In this document: one piece after another, positions 16,631-24,611 of the stretch
How the letters are laid out: the number at the start of each line of letters is the position of its first letter
Position numbering within the stretch: the stretch's first letter is position 1
DNA from: Mycobacterium sp. 1164985.4
GTDB taxonomy: Bacteria; Actinomycetota; Actinomycetes; Mycobacteriales; Mycobacteriaceae
NCBI RefSeq assembly: GCF_001668575.1
Contig: NZ_LZMD01000081.1
Coordinates: 59,238-123,237, forward strand
Reading direction: 5' to 3'
Length of the DNA stretch: 64,000 bases
Position numbers and translations under genes: made by a program
The notes under the pieces: model-generated
Told to the model about the DNA's origin: nothing
What the model saw: only the letters and a program-made list of their open reading frames with translations
Database searches by the model: none

Positions 16631-19128
16631 GCGGCGGCGCTGTCGGAGCCTTCGCCGGATGTGCCGCCGGCGGTATCGCCGGTGCTGGTGGCCGAGGAGT
16701 CGTTGTCCGGCTTGGCATGTCGCGGTGACGATCCCGGTATCGCGCTGACCGGTTCGCCGTTGTCCGGCTTGGCGTGCTTCGGGCCGGACTTGGCTCCCGT
16801 GTTCGGGCTGAACTTGTTGCCCGGCTTGTAGCCCTTCTTCGACGAGACGGTGTCACCGTCCTTGTCGGTGCCGGTCTTGGCTTCCCCGGTCTTCGGGTCG
16901 CCGGTCTTCGTGTCGCCGGTCTTCGTTTCGCCGGTGTTGGTGTCGCCGGTCTTCGTTTCGCCGGTGTTGGTGTCACCGGTGTTGGTGTCACCGGTCTTGG
17001 TGTCACCGGTCTTGGTCTGGGTGACCTCGGTCTCGCGCACCGGAGCTTCGTCGGCCTTCACGTCCCCGGTCGCGGTCTCTTCGGTGACAATCGTCTGCCC
17101 GTCGGGCGTCTGCGCGACGGTTTCGCCCTCGAGTTTGTCTGCGACGACTTCGTCGCCGGCCTTGTCCGTAACGACTTCGTCGATGACGTGGGAGCCGATC
17201 TCGTCGGTGGGCTCCTCACCCGGTTCGCCCGTCACGAGGGTGAGCATCCGCGCACCGGATTCGGGCAGGTCCGTCGGCGAGGGAAGTTCGCTCTCCTCCT
17301 GCGTGGCGCCCGGGAGGATGCCTTCGGTAGCCTGTTCCAAGGCCTCATCGACGATGCCGGTCAGCACACTGGTCGGCGTTGTGCCCCACAGGGATCCGCC
17401 GGTGAGGAACCGGAGCAGACTGGTCAGGACGTTCGGTGTGCCTGCGGTCGGGTTGCCGCTGAAGAACTCCTTGAAGATGCCCTGGACCAACTGGTTGAGG
17501 ATGACGCCCGGCGCCTGGGCCCAGTCGACGTTCGGAAAGGACATGAACGGCGTCGGGTCGCCGGCCTCGTCCAGTGTCCGCTCGTAACCGCCCGTCTGCG
17601 GGTTGTAGTAGACGTCGGTGTAGCCGAGGTTCACCAGGCTGGTCAACGCCGGGGCAAGCGCGTTGGCCACCATGCTGAACGGGTTGTAGCGCGCGACGCC
17701 TCCGAGCGTGACAAGGTTGAGCACGTCTGCGGCCAGATACAGTGGCTCGAGCAGAGGCAGGGTCGCCGAGCGCAGCGTGAGATAGAGGTTGACCGCGAGC
17801 GGGTCGCCGTTCGCGATGCGCTGCGCAAGATCGTCGAGCTGCAGCAGCTGCTGGGGGTCGAGCGTGACGCCGCGAAGCATGTAGGTGGGGAGCAGCCCCG
17901 CAAAGAGGTTGTTGGCCAACGAGAACGGGTTCGGCCATGCGGCGAAGTCGCTCAGCAGGTCGTACTGGACCGTCGCGTCGAGCTTGATCGGGATCAGGTT
18001 CGCGCCGCCGACGGAAAGGCCGGTGCCGGGCACCGGGAGGCCCCCGCTGTAGGAGGCTTCGGTCTCCGGCGTGACCGTCTTGATGCCCGCAAGCCCGAAG
18101 AGGGGATAGAAGCGGGCGAACATTCCGCCGTTGGCCCGTCCGGGATTACGCAGCAGGATCATCGGGAGGATGGTGATGCTGCCCAGGAGCGGATGCTCGT
18201 CGGCGTTCTCCCCGCCCGGTTGATTCACCAGATCGGCAACGATTCGCTCGTATGCCGCGCCGGCGGAGAAGGCACCGAGCCCCATGCTCAGAACCACCGG
18301 GACCCGGACCTCGACGGCGTCGATGTCGGGGATGGGAATGTTGAGCAGGTCCAGCACCGGGTTCAAGATCTCGAGCTCGCGAAGCACTGACTCGAGGCTG
18401 ACTTCAGCGTCGAGGTACGGGGTCTTGTTGACCTCCTCGGCGATGGCGCGCGGCAAGCCGGGCACCCAGCCCAGGTCGACTCCCAACAGCTTGAGCAGGG
18501 TGAATACCGGGCCCGCAGTTATCACGTTGACCGGGCCGGGGAGGTTGGAGAGGTTGAACGGATCGCTGAGGTCGAGGCCGAGCAGTCCGAGCAGACCACC
18601 GAGGGTTTCGGGTAGTGAGCCAGCCAATAGGTTGCTGATCTGCTGCTCTACGTCGGGGGCGAGTACCCCGAGGGGATCGATCAGCGCACCGACGACACCG
18701 GGTACATCGACCGGGATCGCGCCGACCACATCTTCGAGCAAACCTGGTGGAATCTCACCCAGGACCCCGCCGAGCAGGTTGTTGAGCACCGACTCCGGGT
18801 CCGCGCCGGCCGCCTGCGCCAGCACGGCCAGGTTGAAATTCTCGACCACCAGTCGGATCAGCACCTCGGCGGCGACCTGGCCGAGGTCGTAGACCGCCGA
18901 GCCGAGGCCGAATGTCAGGTCGGGGATCTCGTCGGGCCCGGGCCACTGATTCACCGCCGCGGCCAGGCTGACGTCGGTATCTACCACAGCCTTCGCATCG
19001 TCGCTGGGCTCCGGAAGGGGTGCCGCACCGATGGTGAGCGCCGTCGCTGTCGCAGTTACCGCGCCGATCGCCGCGATTTTGTTGGAGCTCCGGCTGCGTT
19101 TGCCATGCCTGCCGCGTCTGCCAGCCAC
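16627..19128 (-). CDS. Exported PE-PPE-domain (serine hydrolase-like) protein with repeat tail
   Basis: An 833-residue protein with an Arg/Lys-rich N-terminus and signal helix (about 17-36), no PE or PPE secretion domain, then a PE-PPE alpha/beta-hydrolase domain (about 200-520). The expected nucleophile is S288 in GAFSAGAAY, the equivalent of GYSQGA. FYPLFGLAGIKTVTPETEAS and the asparagine-proline PNPFSLANNLFAGLLPTY are family segments. After residue about 620 the tail is acidic, then ten TKTGD-type repeats, then basic KHAKPDN/RHAKPDN copies. GTG 19128 has AAAGGA upstream. PE-PPE domains are known or suspected esterases; the substrate here is unknown. Confidence 0.8.
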   Translation of the reverse strand: MAGRRGRHGKRSRSSNKIAAIGAVTATATALTIGAAPLPEPSDDAKAVVDTDVSLAAAVNQWPGPDEIPDLTFGLGSAVYDLGQVAAEVLIRLVVENFNLAVLAQAAGADPESVLNNLLGGVLGEIPPGLLEDVVGAIPVDVPGVVGALIDPLGVLAPDVEQQISNLLAGSLPETLGGLLGLLGLDLSDPFNLSNLPGPVNVITAGPVFTLLKLLGVDLGWVPGLPRAIAEEVNKTPYLDAEVSLESVLRELEILNPVLDLLNIPIPDIDAVEVRVPVVLSMGLGAFSAGAAYERIVADLVNQPGGENADEHPLLGSITILPMILLRNPGRANGGMFARFYPLFGLAGIKTVTPETEASYSGGLPVPGTGLSVGGANLIPIKLDATVQYDLLSDFAAWPNPFSLANNLFAGLLPTYMLRGVTLDPQQLLQLDDLAQRIANGDPLAVNLYLTLRSATLPLLEPLYLAADVLNLVTLGGVARYNPFSMVANALAPALTSLVNLGYTDVYYNPQTGGYERTLDEAGDPTPFMSFPNVDWAQAPGVILNQLVQGIFKEFFSGNPTAGTPNVLTSLLRFLTGGSLWGTTPTSVLTGIVDEALEQATEGILPGATQEESELPSPTDLPESGARMLTLVTGEPGEEPTDEIGSHVIDEVVTDKAGDEVVADKLEGETVAQTPDGQTIVTEETATGDVKADEAPVRETEVTQTKTGDTKTGDTNTGDTNTGETKTGDTNTGETKTGDTKTGDPKTGEAKTGTDKDGDTVSSKKGYKPGNKFSPNTGAKSGPKHAKPDNGEPVSAIPGSSPRHAKPDNDSSATSTGDTAGGTSGEGSDSAAA
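16867..17016 (-). repeat. Ten tandem 15-bp coding repeats (TKTGD)
   Basis: Ten contiguous in-frame 15-bp units encode TKTGD, TKTGD, TNTGD, TNTGE, TKTGD, TNTGE, TKTGD, TKTGD, PKTGE and AKTGT. Units differ mainly at the second and fifth residue, while the Thr-Gly core is constant. This minisatellite is likely to vary in copy number between strains. Thr-rich low-complexity repeats in exported mycobacterial proteins could be glycosylated or span the cell wall. Confidence 0.9.
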
Positions 19129-19223
19129 TGATCCGGTCCTTTCGAACGAAACAGCAATTTACGTGACCGTAACAGGCAGACTCTCACGAGAGCACAGTTT
19201 GAGCAAATTTCTTTGCACGGTAA

Positions 19224-19237
19224 ATAAGTTAACTTAT
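19224..19237. promoter_or_regulatory. 14-bp AT-rich perfect palindrome upstream of the PE-PPE gene
   Basis: ATAAGTTAACTTAT is a perfect palindrome about 96 bp upstream of the GTG at 19128, in the 143-bp gap between the PE-PPE and fructosamine kinase genes. Only two of its bases are G or C, in a genome above 65 percent GC. Its form fits a dimeric regulator site. The regulator is unknown. Confidence 0.45.
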
Positions 19238-19271
19238 CGAACCCGACGCATAGCCAGCGGAATCGTTTCGA

Positions 19272-20039
19272 TCACCCGACGAGGACGCTGCGCGCCGCCG
19301 CCGATGTTTGCCGTACATAACCGCCACCGAACAGGACGACGTGGGCTAACAGCGGATAGAGCTGATGCAGACCGACCCGGCCGCGCCAGCCCGCCCGCAA
19401 CGTCCGCGCGGATTGGTAGCCGTCGATCACCTCGTCGAAGTAGGGGCAGCCGAACAGTGCAAGCATGGCCAGATCGGTCTCGCGGTGGCCGCCGTGGGCG
19501 GCCGGGTCGATCAGCACCACTTCACCCGGTGTCCACATAACGTTGCCACTCCACAGGTCGCCGTGCAGGCGGGCGGGTGGGTCGTCGTCGTCGAAATCGC
19601 CTTCTTCGCACTTCACCATCGCCGTGTCGATGGCAGCGCGGCACTCCGCGTCCAGTCGATCGGCCGCTGCGCGCGCCATCGGGGCCAATCTCTCGCGCGC
19701 GTAGAAGGCGCCCCAGCGCTCGTGTCCCCTCAACGACATGGGCAGCGGATCGTGGAGCGGCCCGAAGAACCCGGGCCCTTCCCATCCGTCGGGCGGGGCT
19801 CCGAACGCCCCGGCTCCGGCGTCGTGCGTACGAGCGAGTCGGCACCCGAACTCGCGCGCGGCGGATCGGCTGGGTCCAACGCTTCGCAGCCGTTCCAGGG
19901 TGAGGCTGCGGTCGTCGTAATCGAGCACGGCCGCGCACGGAACCCCTCCGTCGGCCGCCGAAAGCCACTGCAGCCCAGCGGCTTCACAGGCGAAGAAGCC
20001 TGGGGGTGCGGAGGCGTTGCGCTTGACGAACTCGCCCAT
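19272..20039 (-). CDS. Fructosamine kinase family protein
   Basis: A 255-residue kinase of the aminoglycoside phosphotransferase-like fold. The catalytic loop is RLHGDLWSGNVMW and the metal-binding segment is IDPAAHGGHRETDLAMLALF, both near 155-190. The N-terminus has FVKRNASAPPGFFACEAAGL (nucleotide region). Such enzymes phosphorylate sugars attached to protein amines, leading to deglycation. It begins 3 nt after the SDR gene ends, so the two are co-transcribed, which suggests repair of glycated proteins or a related sugar step. The tail ends near the palindrome region at 19224. Confidence 0.87.
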   Translation of the reverse strand: MGEFVKRNASAPPGFFACEAAGLQWLSAADGGVPCAAVLDYDDRSLTLERLRSVGPSRSAAREFGCRLARTHDAGAGAFGAPPDGWEGPGFFGPLHDPLPMSLRGHERWGAFYARERLAPMARAAADRLDAECRAAIDTAMVKCEEGDFDDDDPPARLHGDLWSGNVMWTPGEVVLIDPAAHGGHRETDLAMLALFGCPYFDEVIDGYQSARTLRAGWRGRVGLHQLYPLLAHVVLFGGGYVRQTSAAARSVLVG

Positions 20040-20042
20040 CGG

Positions 20043-20873
20043 TCAGGGTTGGCCGGACACCCGGCGCAACACGGCGTCGCGCACGCGGGTCGGCAACTTC
20101 GGCACCACGGCAACCTGCAGTTTGGGCCCCACCCCGACCACATAACGAGCTCGTGGTCTGCGCGCGGTGAGCGCCTCCTCGACCACGGCGGAGACTTTCG
20201 CGGTCGGGACAGCCATTCGTTGCGCGACGGGCACCATCTTCTTCATCCCCGCGATGTGTTCGGCGTACAGCGCGCGGTGCTCCGGGGAAAGGGCGGCCTC
20301 GGCTTCGACCACCATGGTGTCGGCGGTACGCCACATGTCGGTGTCGGTCTGCGCCGGCTCGACGACGACAACCGGTATCTGCCAGGGCCGCAACTCCATA
20401 CGCAACGCATCGGCCGCGGCCTCGAGCGCGAACTTGCTCGCGGCATACGCTCCGAGCAACGGCATCGACATCCGACCGTTGACGCTGGAGATGAACACGA
20501 TCCGGCCGCGGGCTGCCCGCATCCGCGGCAGTATCGCCCTGGTGACGGCGAGCTGGCCGATCACATTGATCTCCAACTGCTTTCGCCATTCATCCGATGT
20601 CACCGTCTCCATGGGCCCGGTGACGACCACACCGGCGTTGTTGACCACCGCGTCCAGTCGCGGAGGCAGGACGTCGGCCAACGCGGCGATGTGGCCGGCG
20701 TCGGTGACGTCGAGGAGTACCGCCGAGATACGGTCCGGATCCAGCCCGGTGACCGCCTCGGCATCCTGCTCCGTGCGGACACCGGCAATCACCTGCCATC
20801 CACGCGCGGCCAGGTGCACGGCGATCGCCCGGCCAATTCCCCGTGACGCATCGGTGACGAGTACCGAAGGCAT
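20043..20873 (-). CDS. Short-chain dehydrogenase/reductase (altered glycine motif)
   Basis: A 276-residue SDR. The NNAG motif and the catalytic Ser and YAASK are present (SSVNGRM then LGAYAASKFALE). The N-terminal nucleotide motif is TDASRGIG instead of TGxxxGIG: the first Gly is Asp. The adjacent residues GVRTEQD suggest NADP preference. The replaced glycine may change cofactor affinity. It is the first gene of the pair with fructosamine kinase. Starts at ATG 20873, just upstream of the DUF1275 gene stop (20883). The substrate is unknown. Confidence 0.82.
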   Translation of the reverse strand: MPSVLVTDASRGIGRAIAVHLAARGWQVIAGVRTEQDAEAVTGLDPDRISAVLLDVTDAGHIAALADVLPPRLDAVVNNAGVVVTGPMETVTSDEWRKQLEINVIGQLAVTRAILPRMRAARGRIVFISSVNGRMSMPLLGAYAASKFALEAAADALRMELRPWQIPVVVVEPAQTDTDMWRTADTMVVEAEAALSPEHRALYAEHIAGMKKMVPVAQRMAVPTAKVSAVVEEALTARRPRARYVVGVGPKLQVAVVPKLPTRVRDAVLRRVSGQP

Positions 20874-20882
20874 ACGGCAAGA

Positions 20883-21566
20883 CTAGCCTCGGCCGCGCCT
20901 GTCCCCGACCCAGAACAAGACTCCGGACAGCGCCACCATTGCCGCGGCGATGCCGATGATCGGCGCGACGGTGAAACGGCTCATCGTCGCCCCCACGACC
21001 GCCCCACCGCACATCGTCAGAACCACGCTGTAGCGCAACTTCTCCCGCTCACCGGTGCCACCGGCCAACCGGCTGTCGAAGCCGATCCGCACGATCGTCG
21101 TCGTCAACACCGTGGTCGACAACTCCTGGATGCCGAACTGCTGGGCGCTGGAGTTCTGGACGCCGAACGCCACAGCCAGGCCGGCGATGAGCAGCAGTTT
21201 GGTGTTGTCCTGATAGTCGAGCACGCCGGTCCCGGCAAGCACCGACAGGGCCGCGAGCAACACGACCTCGAACGTCAGCGTGATCGCCAGCCACCGGCGG
21301 ACATCGGTGCCGATGTGGCGGGTGAACCGGCCACTGACCACCGCACCCGCGACGAAGCCGGCGAACGCGACGAGCGCGGCGGTCACGTCCACCCCGGAGT
21401 TCGGCACCAGCCAGAAACCCAGGAAGATCACGTTCCCGGTCATGTTCGCCACGAACACGTGACCGAGCTTCAGCACGCTGACCGCATCGACCAAGCCGGT
21501 CGCGAACGTCAACAACAGCAGGCAGGTGATCGTCAACCGTTGCGAGACAGGCGATTCGACCGCCAT
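20883..21566 (-). CDS. YoaK/DUF1275 family membrane protein
   Basis: A 227-residue protein with about six hydrophobic helices and the DUF1275 pattern: LLTFATGLVDAVSVLKLGHVF near the N-terminus, then VANMTGNVIFLGF. The short C-terminal DRRGRG is cytoplasmic. The family is widespread and uncharacterised, possibly a transporter. It follows mam1D by 15 nt on the same strand, so it may be read through from the mce1 operon, although it is not a standard Mce accessory. Confidence 0.82.
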   Translation of the reverse strand: MAVESPVSQRLTITCLLLLTFATGLVDAVSVLKLGHVFVANMTGNVIFLGFWLVPNSGVDVTAALVAFAGFVAGAVVSGRFTRHIGTDVRRWLAITLTFEVVLLAALSVLAGTGVLDYQDNTKLLLIAGLAVAFGVQNSSAQQFGIQELSTTVLTTTIVRIGFDSRLAGGTGEREKLRYSVVLTMCGGAVVGATMSRFTVAPIIGIAAAMVALSGVLFWVGDRRGRG

Positions 21567-21581
21567 GCGCCAGCTCCCCGA

Positions 21582-22472
21582 CTACAGCTGTGGTGTCAGG
21601 TCCAGCGACGTGATGGTCGACATATTCGTGATCAGCCACTTGGCATCGCGGCGTTCCATCGTCAACCGGTAGGACAGGTAGCGCAGCGAAGGGATGTTCT
21701 TGCTCATCGGGCTGGTCGCCACCGAGTTGGTGTAGACGATCGCGGTGGCCTCGTCGGGGGTCAGGGTTTCCACCGCCGCGCCCAGCACCTGCGTGGTGTT
21801 GGTGACCTGCGCTTGTTTGTTCGTCGCGACGATCGCGTCGATGTACTTGCGGTACTCATAGGCGAAGTCGCCACCGAGGAACGCCGCCGACCGGTCCGGC
21901 AACGTCTCCATGTTGTCCGGCGTGTAGGTCCACAGTGTGGAGATCGCACTGGCCGCGGTGCGAGCCACGTCGAGTTTGGTGTCGATCTCGGCTCGCTCCG
22001 ACAGGTAGGGCTGCAGGGTCGACGCGGCGAACGCGGCTGCACCGACGAACAGCACGGCGGCCGCCGCCATCGCCCCGACGAGCCGCTTGCCTGCTGGCCG
22101 GTGCGGTACGAACCGCACTTCCTGCGGCACGACGGCGGACTCGTCCGTGGGGTCAGGCTCGACGGCCCCGGCTTCGGCCTCTTTGGGTTCCGAGGCGGCT
22201 GCGTCCTGCGCCGCGGCGTCGACGGTGTCGTCGTCGGCCTCCTCGACGCGCGTCCTGCCCTGGCGTTTCGCCTTGCCGACCGGCCGACGCGCGGGCGTAT
22301 CCGCTGCGGGTGCCGCCTCCGGCGTCTCCGCCGTGGCGGAATCCGGGGCGGCTTCCGCCGATTCCTTCTGCCGACGCCGAAGGAAGGACCACCGACGCCG
22401 GCTCGGCGCCGGGGTGGATTCCGCCGGGGGTCCGGTGGTCAGATCACCTGGATCAGCTGGCTGATCTTCCAC
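21582..22472 (-). CDS. mam1D: Mce-associated membrane protein Mam1D
   Basis: A 296-residue bitopic membrane protein; counterpart of Rv0178 by order. A long charged, Ala-rich N-terminal region (about 1-130) precedes one transmembrane helix (about 133-155) and a Mam-type extracellular domain (NMETLPDRSAAFLGGDFAYE and LSYRLTMERRDAKWLI). GTG 22472 is chosen because AAGGAGGG sits seven nt upstream; longer frames into mam1C lack such a site. It overlaps mam1C by 34 bp. Its cytosolic region appears longer than Rv0178 (244 residues as I recall). Mam proteins stabilise the Mce transporter. Confidence 0.85.
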   Translation of the reverse strand: MEDQPADPGDLTTGPPAESTPAPSRRRWSFLRRRQKESAEAAPDSATAETPEAAPAADTPARRPVGKAKRQGRTRVEEADDDTVDAAAQDAAASEPKEAEAGAVEPDPTDESAVVPQEVRFVPHRPAGKRLVGAMAAAAVLFVGAAAFAASTLQPYLSERAEIDTKLDVARTAASAISTLWTYTPDNMETLPDRSAAFLGGDFAYEYRKYIDAIVATNKQAQVTNTTQVLGAAVETLTPDEATAIVYTNSVATSPMSKNIPSLRYLSYRLTMERRDAKWLITNMSTITSLDLTPQL

Positions 22473-22990
22473 TGCTGTCCCTCCTTGATAGCCGTTGCTA
22501 TCCAACGACTTCCACTCTCGACTGTCGATTTGCCGTCCGGCCCTTTCGTGGAGACCTTGGTCGCGACCAGGATGTCGGCGCTGCCGTTGTCGTTCCACCG
22601 CTGCACACCCGCGGCCAGCACGGCTCCACTGGTGGGCTCAGCCTGCGCGACCTGGATCAGTATCTCGTTCTGCTTCTCCTTGAACATCTTCGCGAAATCA
22701 CCCGTCCCCTGCGCCAGGATCCGGTCCACATAGGCGTTGGCGTTGAAGGGGTCCAACGACGTGTAGTCGGTCATGAATTCGCTGACGTACACCAGCGCGG
22801 CGTGGTCATTGGCGACCGTGCGGCGGTTGTTCTCGTGGCTGACCAACATCAGCGATCCCGCCGCGATCGCGGCCGCCATCAGAAGTGACGCCGCGGCGGC
22901 GATGATCGGAAGCCCCCAGCGGCGCGGTGGCCTCGGTTCCACCTCGAAGAAGTCTCGCTCATCGGCGTCGACTCTGCGCCGCGGACTCAT
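22439..22990 (-). CDS. mam1C: Mce-associated membrane protein Mam1C
   Basis: A 183-residue bitopic protein, matching the length I recall for Rv0177 (184). A short cytosolic part with MSPRRRVDADERDF, one helix (about 27-48), then a domain with VYVSEFMTDYTSLDPFNANA and IRWNDNGSADILVATKV-like strands, the Mam fold. ATG 22990 overlaps the mam1B stop as ATGA, so the two are coupled; an upstream ATG at 23047 would sit inside mam1B and lacks support. It probably assembles with the MCE proteins in the envelope. Confidence 0.87.
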   Translation of the reverse strand: MSPRRRVDADERDFFEVEPRPPRRWGLPIIAAAASLLMAAAIAAGSLMLVSHENNRRTVANDHAALVYVSEFMTDYTSLDPFNANAYVDRILAQGTGDFAKMFKEKQNEILIQVAQAEPTSGAVLAAGVQRWNDNGSADILVATKVSTKGPDGKSTVESGSRWIATAIKEGQQWKISQLIQVI

Positions 22991-23970
22991 CGGCCCTGCG
23001 TATTCATCTGGGGTCGCTTCAGCACGGTGAGATTGGCGACGCGCCACTGGCCGTCGCCGGATTTCGCCAACTCGACCTGCACGGTGGCGGTGATGAACTT
23101 CAGCTCGTTGGGGTCATCGCCCCGCTGGCCCTGCAGCGCCAGCAGCATCTCCGCGGTGTCCGGCGTCGCTTCGAGCACCGCGCTGCTGACCGCCCAGTAC
23201 TCGTTGGAGCTGACACCCGCGCTCTGTCCGGCCTTCTGCTGGTCGATCAACTGCTGCCGGTAACCGTCGGTGGCCAGCGACTGTGCCCGCGCGAAATCCT
23301 CCTGCATGGTGTCGCTCTTGAAGCTCAGCATCTGCTCGACGATCCGCGGGCCCTGTTCGGCGATCTGTTCTCTGGTCTCCTCGACCGCGCGCTCGTGCCG
23401 GTACACCACCCAGTAGTTCACTGCGACGGCCGCCGCGCAGGCCACCGTGGCGACGATGAGCACGACGGCGGTCAGCGTGCTGACGTTGCGCTCGGGCGGC
23501 GGCACCGGACGTACCTCGGTGCGCAGCAGAAGGTCGGCGAAGGTGCGGTGGCGCCGATCCCACAGTGGCCATAGCCATCCGATGAACAACGCCGCGGTGT
23601 CGAGCACGTGCGCGCCGTCACGAATCAGCAGCCGCCACACTCCGACCGGTGAGCCGTCCCGCTTCCTGACCGCGATGCCGAAAACGGCGCGTCCCAGCGA
23701 GAAGCCGACGATGCCAGGCAGTACGAGGCGATTGACCGCGATCACCAACACCACGACGACCACCGCGGCGATGTAGCACCACCACAGCGGACTGCGCAGC
23801 GGCGCGGTCAGCGAAACCAATGCCAGCGTCACCAGCACGGCGAGCCCGATCAGGACGTCGACGGCGAACGCGCCGGCCCTGGCCGGCCACGACGCCACCG
23901 GCTCCACGGTGGCCTGGTCGGTGGCCGGCGAATCCGGGGTCGTGTCGAGTGTCAGGGTGGACGATGTCAC
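22987..23970 (-). CDS. mam1B: Mce-associated RDD-domain membrane protein Mam1B
   Basis: A 327-residue protein, counterpart of Rv0176. An RDD domain with three helices (about 27-165; WPARAGAFAVDVLIGLAVLV, GFSLGRAVFGI, WDRRHRTFADLLLRTEV) is joined to a further helix (about 180-200) and a Mam-type extracellular domain with VYRHERAVEETREQI. This RDD-Mam fusion is typical of Mce1 loci. GTG 23970 overlaps the mam1A stop as GTGA. It is likely a scaffold in the Mce1 transporter. Confidence 0.87.
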   Translation of the reverse strand: MTSSTLTLDTTPDSPATDQATVEPVASWPARAGAFAVDVLIGLAVLVTLALVSLTAPLRSPLWWCYIAAVVVVVLVIAVNRLVLPGIVGFSLGRAVFGIAVRKRDGSPVGVWRLLIRDGAHVLDTAALFIGWLWPLWDRRHRTFADLLLRTEVRPVPPPERNVSTLTAVVLIVATVACAAAVAVNYWVVYRHERAVEETREQIAEQGPRIVEQMLSFKSDTMQEDFARAQSLATDGYRQQLIDQQKAGQSAGVSSNEYWAVSSAVLEATPDTAEMLLALQGQRGDDPNELKFITATVQVELAKSGDGQWRVANLTVLKRPQMNTQGR

Positions 23971-24611
23971 GATGTGACCTGATCCAACTCGGCGACCTTG
24001 TAGGTCCCTTCGTCCGGTGCCATCCGCACCCGCAGCCGGTAGCCCTGCTCCTCATCGGCGGTGTCGGAGTTGGTGACCTTGACCCGCACCGCGACCAGGA
24101 TGTCGAAAGACCCGTCGTCGTTGTGCTTCTCCACCGCCGCGCGCATATCCGAAACCTGCACCCGCACGTCGGCGGCCTGGTACGCGTCGACCAGCACCCC
24201 TGCGTACAGCGAGGACTGCACGGCGAAGTCGCCGGTCGAGCAATCGATGATCTTGGTCTGCGCCGCGGTCATGGCGGCGGTGTCGGGCGCGTGCGTCGCG
24301 GCCACACAATCCTTCGCCGCCTGCAGTGCCGCCGCTTCGGCGCGCTCGCTGGCCGCGACCCGTTGGTCATTTTTGAAGAGCAGGAATCCCGCGACACCCC
24401 CGGCGACGGCGAGCGCGAGCAGCGCCGCGCAGATACTGACAGCCAGGCCGCGACCGATCCGCGACGGTCGGCGGGGATCGGCCGAAACCTGTTCTTCTGT
24501 GGTGTCCGGATCCTCGGCGGGCGCTGGGCCTGGGGATACTGCTAACGACTCGTCGGGCGTCTCATCAGCATCGGTGGGGTTCAGCTGGCGGGTGCCAGCA
24601 TCTCCTTCCAT
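23967..24611 (-). CDS. mam1A: Mce-associated membrane protein Mam1A
   Basis: A 214-residue bitopic protein, counterpart of Rv0175 (213 as I recall). An acidic cytosolic N-terminus (about 1-50) precedes one helix (about 55-78) and an extracytoplasmic Mam domain with CVAATHAPDTAAMTAAQTKI and NDDGSFDILVAVRVKVTN. Two Cys (DC...IIDCST) could form a disulfide. The ATG lies 31 nt inside the end of mce1F. It is likely part of the complex that couples the MCE proteins to the YrbE permease. Confidence 0.87.
   Translation of the reverse strand: MEGDAGTRQLNPTDADETPDESLAVSPGPAPAEDPDTTEEQVSADPRRPSRIGRGLAVSICAALLALAVAGGVAGFLLFKNDQRVAASERAEAAALQAAKDCVAATHAPDTAAMTAAQTKIIDCSTGDFAVQSSLYAGVLVDAYQAADVRVQVSDMRAAVEKHNDDGSFDILVAVRVKVTNSDTADEEQGYRLRVRMAPDEGTYKVAELDQVTS

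Noticed and set aside
16867..17016. CRISPR-like array
   Set aside because: The 15-bp units are contiguous without spacers and encode TKTGD repeats in frame.
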